Source of the DNA: Palaemon carinicauda
Taxonomy: Eukaryota; Arthropoda; Malacostraca; Decapoda; Palaemonidae
Assembly (NCBI RefSeq): GCF_036898095.1
Contig: NC_090725.1
Span: 207,655,704 to 207,719,703 of the forward strand
Reading direction: 5' to 3'
Length of the DNA: 64,000 nucleotides
A program made the translations under genes and the position numbers. Positions 58,052-64,000 of the stretch are shown piece by piece (position 1 is the first letter of the stretch; every line of letters starts with the position of its first letter). The notes under the pieces are model-generated. The model was not told the DNA's origin, ran no database searches, and saw nothing but the letters and a program-made list of their open reading frames with translations.

Positions 58052-59475
58052 TTAAAAAAATATTGCAAGGAATACAAATATATTTTGTAAGAAATACAAA
58101 TAACCTCCATTATCATATGTTTGAAAATGGAGGTAAGGTATGCTGAACAGCAGAGTCAGAACGAGCTGGAACAACAATAGTTGTGGTTTCCTCTTCAAGA
58201 CTCTGTTGAGGGAACACCTGAGGCTCAGTCTGCAAAGGCTGAATAAAAGACAAGCAGAAGGAAGGCGCATGGGTGGAGGGGGCTGACTCCTAGCATGAGT
58301 GGTTGAACCCAAGGGTTGTGCTTGCTGAGCGGTTGGCGGAAGCGGAGTAGCAAGTTCCAGTTCCTGTGGTGTGAGCGGAGCGCGATGAGGAAGAGGCTGC
58401 GCAGAACAAGGTAAATGTCTCGCAAGCTGAGGCTCCTGAGGCGCAAGGCTAAGGTGTTGTGGTGCTTGCCTTGTGGAGGGTTGAGCTCGCTGCAGCGAGA
58501 GCTGAGGAGACTGACTCATGGACGGGAGAGGTTGTTGTACCTCAACCGAGTGTTGCATCACTGGTGGAGCAGCAAGTGGAGGCGGAGGAAGAGAGGTATA
58601 ATCCTCCTGATCCCATTGTAAAGGTTGCCTTAAGGAAGGCGGAGGCTGAACACCACTGGGAACAGCAAACTCAGCACGTGGCTCAACATCGTACGCCTGG
58701 CAGGTGGTACTGCGATCAGGCGGAGCGAGCGTGGGCGGAGGGAGTGTAGGCGGAGGCGGAGGCGCAACACTCTCAGCCCGACACTCACGCATCAAGTCCG
58801 AAAGCTGTACTTGCATGGACTGTAGTAGAGTCCACAACATCGTACGCCTGGCAGGTGGTACTGCGATCAGGCGGAGCGAGCGTAGGCGGAGGGAGTGTAG
58901 GCGGAGGCGCAACACTCTCAGCCCGACACTCACGCATCAAGACCGAAAGTTGTGACTGCATGGACCGCAGTAGAGTCAACTTGGGGTCGGCAGACACTAA
59001 GGTCTGCTGAGGTAAAGCCTTAACAGCAGAGATCTGTTGCGGCAGAACCTTACTCCTCTTAGGCGGAGTGCATACAACTGATGACTGAGGAGAGTCAGAG
59101 CTAACCCAATGACTGTCATCCGGGTTGTTGAACTTAACTTCGTACGTCTGGCATAGGTCTGGACTTTACGTTTAAGAGGTCTTGAGACCTGAGACCAGCG
59201 TTACTCTGCCTTTATTTTCTCCCCTAAATCTCTTCTGCAGACGAGCAAAATAAGGGCTCAATCGTCTGCGGGTGGGAGTGACGGTCTCGGTAAGACACGC
59301 CCACAACCACCGAGGATACTTCTGTGCGCCGATCAAGGCCTGCTGAACCCTTATGCCCTTCGACATTGCTTCTCCCCTGGTCTTGGGAGCTTGCAAGAGG
59401 TCCCGGACTGGGAGGACGACTGGCGCGCACAGAAGTACCCTCACGCACAACACTGACATACTTTGCGCTAATCAC
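58052..59475 (-). pseudogene. DIRS-C gag, Pro/Gln-rich
   Basis: From the right, 59475-59172 frames carry YPRWLWACLTETVTPTRRRL and SPYFARLQKRFRGE; the frame to 58785 has FNNPDDSHWVSSDSPQSS, RSMQSQLSVLMRECRAES, PPPTLPPPTLAPPDRSTTCQ; and 58933-58052 (293 codons) repeats LMRECRAESVAPPPPPTLPP before a Pro/Gln-rich segment (PQLSLQRAQPSTRQAPQHLS). A short helix with a single Cys followed by a low-complexity linker fits DIRS Gag. The duplication listed next shifts it between frames, and the last ~40 residues after SIPYLHFQ are read-through into non-coding DNA. Confidence 0.55.
58686..58950. repeat. Direct duplication in DIRS-C gag (about 150-bp period)
   Basis: Copies 58686-58802 and 58837-58949 both contain 'catcgtacgcctggcaggtg', 'gtactgcgatcaggcggagc' and 'cactctcagcccgacactca'. 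The first has an extra 'ggcgga'. A third, weaker echo of 'cgtacg[ct]ctggca' lies at 59142 and 59728. Confidence 0.88.
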
Positions 59476-60596
59476 TTATCACTTTGATTTCTGTTTGCAC
59501 TTATTTCACTGAACTCGAAACTTTAAGTGGTTTGTACCTGAAACACGCAATTCTATCCTTTCTCAAAAGTTAGTAATTGCGAAAACAGAATTACAATGTA
59601 ACAGAAAAATCTAATGAAAGATAATTCAGTGGCTAGAAAGAGACTAAACACTAGATCACTCTAGAAACGTTTAGTTTCTTCCCCTAAAGAGACTAGGGAG
59701 AAGAGCAAAAACGATAACGACGTTACTCGTACGCCTGGCAGGCTTGAATGAAACGTTTATTCTCCTCTTTCTCCCTCCGTCTCTATCTCTCTCTCTCTCT
59801 CTCTCTTGACTTAGAACCTGAGAGAAGAGCCCAATCATATATATCGTTAAAACATATTATTGTTAAAGGAAAAAACTGAAATATTTCCCAAAATGAAAAG
59901 TTCCTTTATTAGGATCAAAACCATTAAGTTAAGAAAGAATGAACAAAACGCTAGACACGGTTACTCTTACTGCAACGTGAAACCGTGAACATTCTTTCTC
60001 TATCGTAACGATAGAGTGCAAGTTGAACGTTCTGAACGTCAACAACTGCAGAGACAAAACAAAACGTTAGTTCAACTTTGAAAACAGTACGAGACTATCA
60101 AAGAAATTCTTTCAAACTCTGTGGCGGAAATAGCATAATATGTTAACAGGTAAAACCGAAATGACGGGCTCAATGTTAATTAACTTCGGTACCAAGAAAA
60201 GACCGCCTACTATTAGGAAGGTCGAATATAAACAAATATAAAAATTAATTTTAATAAGTTTATAATAAAAGGAAGTTAATCGAAGAGGCCTATAAGAGGC
60301 GGAGAGATATAAAATAAATCTTTAACTTTTGTTAAGCAAAATTAAGAAAGAGAGTCTATACTCTCTTAGACACCAACACTTCCGTCTAAGGGAAGGGTCG
60401 GCCATTGAAAGGTGAACGAGAGTTCATACTCTCTTCGTCACCATAATTAATCAAATTAATTCCAAAAGCTAACTAAGCTAATATAGAAGTTTCCAGTAAA
60501 GCGACAGCCGAAATCAAAGAGAAATACTTCACCAAAGTCGTGAAAATACTCCAAGAACATAAGCGTATCCCAGAACGTCTTGCCGGAAGCACGACA
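59476..60596. other. DIRS-C 5' leader
   Basis: No coding frame. It contains a short (CT)n at 59785-59805 and hairpin-like 'aacgatagag' / 'ctatcgtaacg' near 60000. The 88-codon minus-strand frame at 60722-60456 overlaps the ITR and has no family resemblance. Confidence 0.4.
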
Positions 60597-60753
60597 GAGG
60601 AATAATTGAGGAGGTGTCAACAAGAAGTACTTGAGTACCTGGCCACAGGTGGCGCTGGTTAATACACCCCCTTCTAGTATTGTGATAGCTGGCGTATCCC
60701 TCCATAGAATTCTGTCGGGCAACGGAGTTGACAGCTACATGATTATCGGGTAA
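60597..60753. repeat. DIRS-C right inverted terminal repeat
   Basis: The reverse complement of 54057-54213. Confidence 0.93.
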
Positions 60754-60771
60754 GTTTAATATTGAAAAGTT

Positions 60772-61098
60772 CTAGTTTACAAAACATTAAAGTTAATATT
60801 TAAATATTAGAAAACTCCAGACTTCTCAATATGGATGTAATTAATTCATAAATATCAATTAATTAATAATGATATCCCTTATTATTTTTTTTAAATTGAC
60901 AACCATGAAATATTGAAATATTCCAGTTTACAAAAGATTAAAGTTAACATTTAGAATATCAGAAAACTCTAGACTTCTTAATATGGAAGTGATTAATTTA
61001 AAATATCAATTAATTATATCCCCTATTATTTCTTGAATTGACTACTTTGAACTATTAAAATATTCCAGTTTACAAAAGATTAAAGTTAACATTTAGAA
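60772..61098. repeat. ~150-bp tandem repeat, right portion
   Basis: At least two copies (ttagaaaactccagac near 60807, then 60959) continue the array cut by DIRS-C at 54020. A third copy is split by the MITE at 61101 and resumes at 61669-61780. Copies have diverged by substitutions and small gaps. Confidence 0.85.
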
Positions 61099-61100
61099 TA

Positions 61101-61666
61101 CAGTGATACCTCTGGATACGAAAGTTCCTGCTTACGAAAAATTCAGGGTACGAAAAGCAATACAAAGATTTTTATGCCCCAGTATACGAAAAAAATTTTC
61201 AGGATACGAAAAGCTTACGAGATCCCAACTCGTCGCCGAGAGTACAGTACCTTTTTTTCAGGGTATCAACCCTTAATTTCGGTGTACAGGTAACAATACA
61301 CCTTCACTGATCCAAATGCTCTACATATAGTACGATAACTTTTATACGGTAGTAAAGAAAACGGACCGTTTTCTTAGGGCTTGGAGGGGATAACTAGGCT
61401 ATAACTACATTATTGAATAATCTCATGGTGGTTTCTGGAATGGATTAAGCTGTTTTTAACGGCTGGGTTAATTATCAAATGATAGAAATGGCTGCATGGC
61501 ATGTTTATTACTACAGTTTAGCGTGTTTATGAAAGAAAAGGTGTCTTTTCGTAAGGCTTGGAACGGATTGGGCAATTTACATGTAAAACGCGACTCAGGA
61601 TACGAAAAAATCAGCATACGAAACCCTATCCTGAACGGATTACTTTCATATGTTGAGGCATCACTG
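61101..61666. mobile_element. MITE with mariner-type ends and TA target duplication
   Basis: The ends are cagtgatacctc (61101) and gaggcatcactg (61655-61666), a 12-bp inverted pair with one mismatch, flanked by TA on both sides (61099-61100 and 61667-61668). Removing the element and one TA restores 'aacatttagaatattagaaa', which matches the neighbouring tandem-repeat copies (aacatttagaatatcagaaa). 'tacgaaa' recurs through the interior. No transposase frame, so it is non-autonomous. Confidence 0.88.
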
Positions 61667-61668
61667 TA

Positions 61669-61780
61669 TTAGAAAACTCCAGACTACTCAATATGGAAGT
61701 AATTGATCAATATTAATTAATCAATTATTATATCACCTATTATTTTTTTCAAACTGACTAACATGAACTATTAAAATATT
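61669..61780. repeat. ~150-bp tandem repeat, distal part of the copy split by the MITE
   Basis: 'ttagaaaactccagact' and 'aactgactaacatgaactat' continue the unit begun before 61099. Confidence 0.8.
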
Positions 61781-62089
61781 CTATTTACAAGAGAACAATT
61801 ATAGATTTCAATATTTAACTGCTTTGTTCATGTAACATAAACATAAAAGTGTTCAAACTTCAAAATTCCTAATCCTTTTAAGATTTTCTTCAAAGTAGAT
61901 CTCAATTATGCCAGTTTACATTGTATCCTTCTCTCTGGTTACGGTTCATTTTCCCTTTGCCTACACACACACACACACTGAATAGTCTGGCCTATTTATT
62001 ACAGATTCTCCACTGTCCTCATACCCCTGACAACATTGAGATTAGCAAACAATTCTTCTAAATCCAAGGGGTTAACTACTGCACTGTAA

Positions 62090-62520
62090 TTGTTCAGTGG
62101 CCACTTTCCTCTTGGTAGGATAAGGCTATGGTAAGCAGCTCTTCTAGGAGAAGGACGCTCTAAAATCAAACCATTTTTCTCTAGTCTTGGGTAGTGTCAT
62201 AGCCTCTGTACCATGGTCTTTCACTCTCTTGGGTTAGAGTTCTCTTGCTTGAGGGTACACTCGGGCATACTATTCTATCTTATTTCTCTTCTTCTTGTTT
62301 TGTTAAAATATTTATAGTTTATATATCAAACATTCATTTTAATATTGTTACTATTCTAAAAATATTTTATTTTTCCTTGTCTCCTTTCCTCACTGAACTA
62401 TTTTCCCTGTTGGAGCCCCTGGGCTTATAACATCCTGATTTTCCAACTAGGGTTGTACCCTAGCAAGTAACAATAATAATAATGATAATAATAATAATAA
62501 CAATAATAATAATAATATGT
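62090..62520 (+). repeat. Interspersed repeat with (AAT)n tail, copy 2
   Basis: Longer than copy 1. It includes 'gctatggtaagcagctcttc', 'gtaccatggtctttcactct', a T-rich middle and the shared end 'tccaactagggttgtaccct', followed by an AAT/AAC/GAT-interrupted run. The shared 3' end and tail with 35455-35608 indicate one dispersed family. Confidence 0.75.
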
Positions 62521-63190
62521 AACCTGAGATGTAAATTTCTGAAAAAAAAAATAATAAGAATTTTAACTTATCTTTAAACTGATGTCAGATGAATCTTAGA
62601 GTTTCCATCCCTGTCATCAGCTTTGATATAGATAATATATTCTTGTGTCATCAAAGTTCCTCTAGCTTCCATCTGCTTCCCATGTTATAAGGGGGGTTGG
62701 GCTGCCCACTAGTAAGCTTTTTGTTTACTGGCTTCGACATTAGAATTTCAAATTTACAGGTAAACAAACACATCTGAAAGAAAAGTAAAATATCTTTACT
62801 CGAAATATTCGTCACCAATTCATAACTAGACTCTTGACAGTTAATTTGATAGAGTCCCTTTTTAGAACTCTACATTAGAATAACTGATATATTCAACTTC
62901 ATACTTTAGAAATCAATGTGGCAGACACTTTTGAAACTTGAACTAGACTATGCTGGAAGGTTCTTCAACAAAAATATCTGAAGGAAGAAGAGTGCACAGG
63001 AGATAATAGTAATGTTTAGAGGTATCGTGCAAAATAATGTTACTAGCATAAAATTTGACACTTCTTGTTATAATGATACCAACCAAATTTTGATGATTAA
63101 CCAATTGAAAATCCTAGAGTATGGCTATTTTTTCAAGATGGCCGCTAAATTAGTTGCCCGAAGTTGATGTTTTCCATGGAAGTATTGTAG
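62521..63190. other. Gene-free region
   Basis: No recognised feature. Confidence 0.4.
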
Positions 63191-64000
63191 TTGTCCAGTT
63201 TGCATGATCTTGATATAGATTCATATGTTTACAAGCCTACTGAAGTAGATTTGAGATTGTTGCCTGGCCCAGATGATTCCAGTCAGATAGGACACACGCT
63301 TTACATGTTCTCTGAGGGCTGCCTGTATTGGTGGAATTGAGTTGTATGGCCTCTGATTGGTGGCAAAGAGATTTAATTTTAATTGATTCGAGCTAGAGCG
63401 AATCTGCCATAAATGAGGACTACAAATCTCTCAAACCTCTGCAAGTCAGGATTCAAAGACCTCTCAAAGCCCACCACTTGTGTCTTTCGGCTCAATTTGG
63501 CTGCCACTACGTTCTTTCTGCCTGGAATGAAACAAGCTGTCAGAGAAATCGAGATGAGCTCCACCCACTCAAGAGTCTCTACTGCAAGCTTGCAAAGTTG
63601 CAGTGACACGGTACCTCCTTGTTTGTTTATGCAGGTGCTGTTGATAATCAAACAACCAAATGACTAGTTTGATGAGGGCCAAATTGTTGGAGTACCAAAA
63701 AGGCTGCTCTCAGCTCCAACACATTTACGTACATGATATGGGCACACTTTTTAAGACTAGCGTCCAGATATTATATGCTGACAAAGGTGTGCTCCCCAAC
63801 TTTCTTTGGACACGTCCATTAACAGACATTCTGGAGGTGGCGTTGAGAGTGGCCAGCTGCTTTAGAAGGTTTGGCCTGGCCAGCCACAATTCTAAGTTCT
63901 TTTTGGCCCCTTTCCCTATTGCCACCAGTGAGAGAGGATGGTTAAGATGTTGAGACCAATGTCTTTTCAACTCGCACTAAAGCGACTGAAAGTGAAGTGG
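63191..64000 (-). pseudogene. DIRS-D: DIRS-like pol fragment (RT thumb to connection), runs off window
   Basis: From the right the minus strand reads RHWSQHLNHPLSLVAIGKGA and LELWLARPNLLKQLATL (post-RT segment), TYVNVLELRAAFLVLQQF (RNase H Glu motif), then in another frame CINKQGGTVSLQLCKLAVET, LEWVELISISLTACFIPGRK and NVVAAKLSRKTQVVGFERSL (RNase H end), and past a stop LFATNQRPYNSIPPIQAALR and SDWNHLGQATISNLLQ (connection). The order RNase H then LFAT connection is that of DIRS-like pol. Frameshifts and stops are frequent. No terminal repeat is in view, so the element's limits are unknown. Confidence 0.7.

Larger units (their letters stand above)
54021..60771 (-). mobile_element. DIRS-C: DIRS-like YR retrotransposon
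   Basis: 6.75 kb, minus strand. Inverted repeats (54057-54213 and 60597-60753), an internal complementary region at 54255-54350, and in order from right to left gag, a truncated RT, RNase H, the connection and a nearly complete tyrosine recombinase. GTT occurs at both edges (54021-54023 and 60769-60771) and the flanks rejoin into the ~150-bp tandem repeat ('attaaaatat' to 'tctagtttac'), which fixes the boundaries. ITRs look identical. RT motifs A and B are missing and stops interrupt YR. Confidence 0.92.

Overview
This is nuclear DNA of a eukaryote, most likely a decapod crustacean. The evidence is composition and repeat content: AT-rich sequence full of (GA)n, (TA)n and (AAT)n microsatellites, very long minisatellites, TTAGG-type motifs, CR1/Jockey-type LINE remnants, and several DIRS-like tyrosine-recombinase (YR) retrotransposons, a group known to be common in decapods. 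A shrimp or prawn would fit, but the species cannot be read from the sequence. I see no convincing intact host protein-coding gene. The many medium-length open frames come from transposons or from tandem repeats whose unit happens to stay open.

Layout. 0-4.5 kb: a Cys-rich frameshifted ORF behind a CCAAT-containing leader, a TTAGG-like repeat block, and two minisatellites. 4.5-12.8 kb: DIRS-A, minus strand, inserted in a (TA)n microsatellite. 12.9-23.5 kb: a decayed minus-strand LINE cut in two by DIRS-B (plus strand, 14.86-22.77 kb); a 5S rRNA-derived piece lies inside DIRS-B's reverse transcriptase. 23.5-42.2 kb: AT-rich DNA with minisatellites of about 32, 28/25, 45, 33 and 29 bp, microsatellites, a LINE 3' end with poly(A), and a compound foldback element at 38.1-38.5 kb. 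43.0-50.4 kb: a satellite of about 70 copies of a 103-bp monomer. 50.9-52.4 kb: a 53-bp minisatellite. 53.1 kb: a tRNA-derived SINE-like repeat. 54.0-60.8 kb: DIRS-C, minus strand, inserted in a ~150-bp tandem repeat that also took a mariner-type MITE at 61.1-61.7 kb. 62.1-62.5 kb: an interspersed repeat with an AAT tail. 63.2-64.0 kb: part of a fourth DIRS-like pol (DIRS-D), running off the window.

How the parts relate. DIRS-A, -B and -C each show the DIRS hallmark layout: inverted terminal repeats plus an internal complementary region that joins the reverse complements of both outer ends. Each sits in a context where the empty site can be inferred. Every copy is coding-defective through frameshifts, stops, a lost RNase H core in A, and a lost catalytic tyrosine in B. 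Yet the terminal repeats of B and C look identical by eye, while those of A have diverged, so B and C look younger and were probably moved in trans. The rest of the window is dominated by tandem repetition, much of it with nested or higher-order periodicity.
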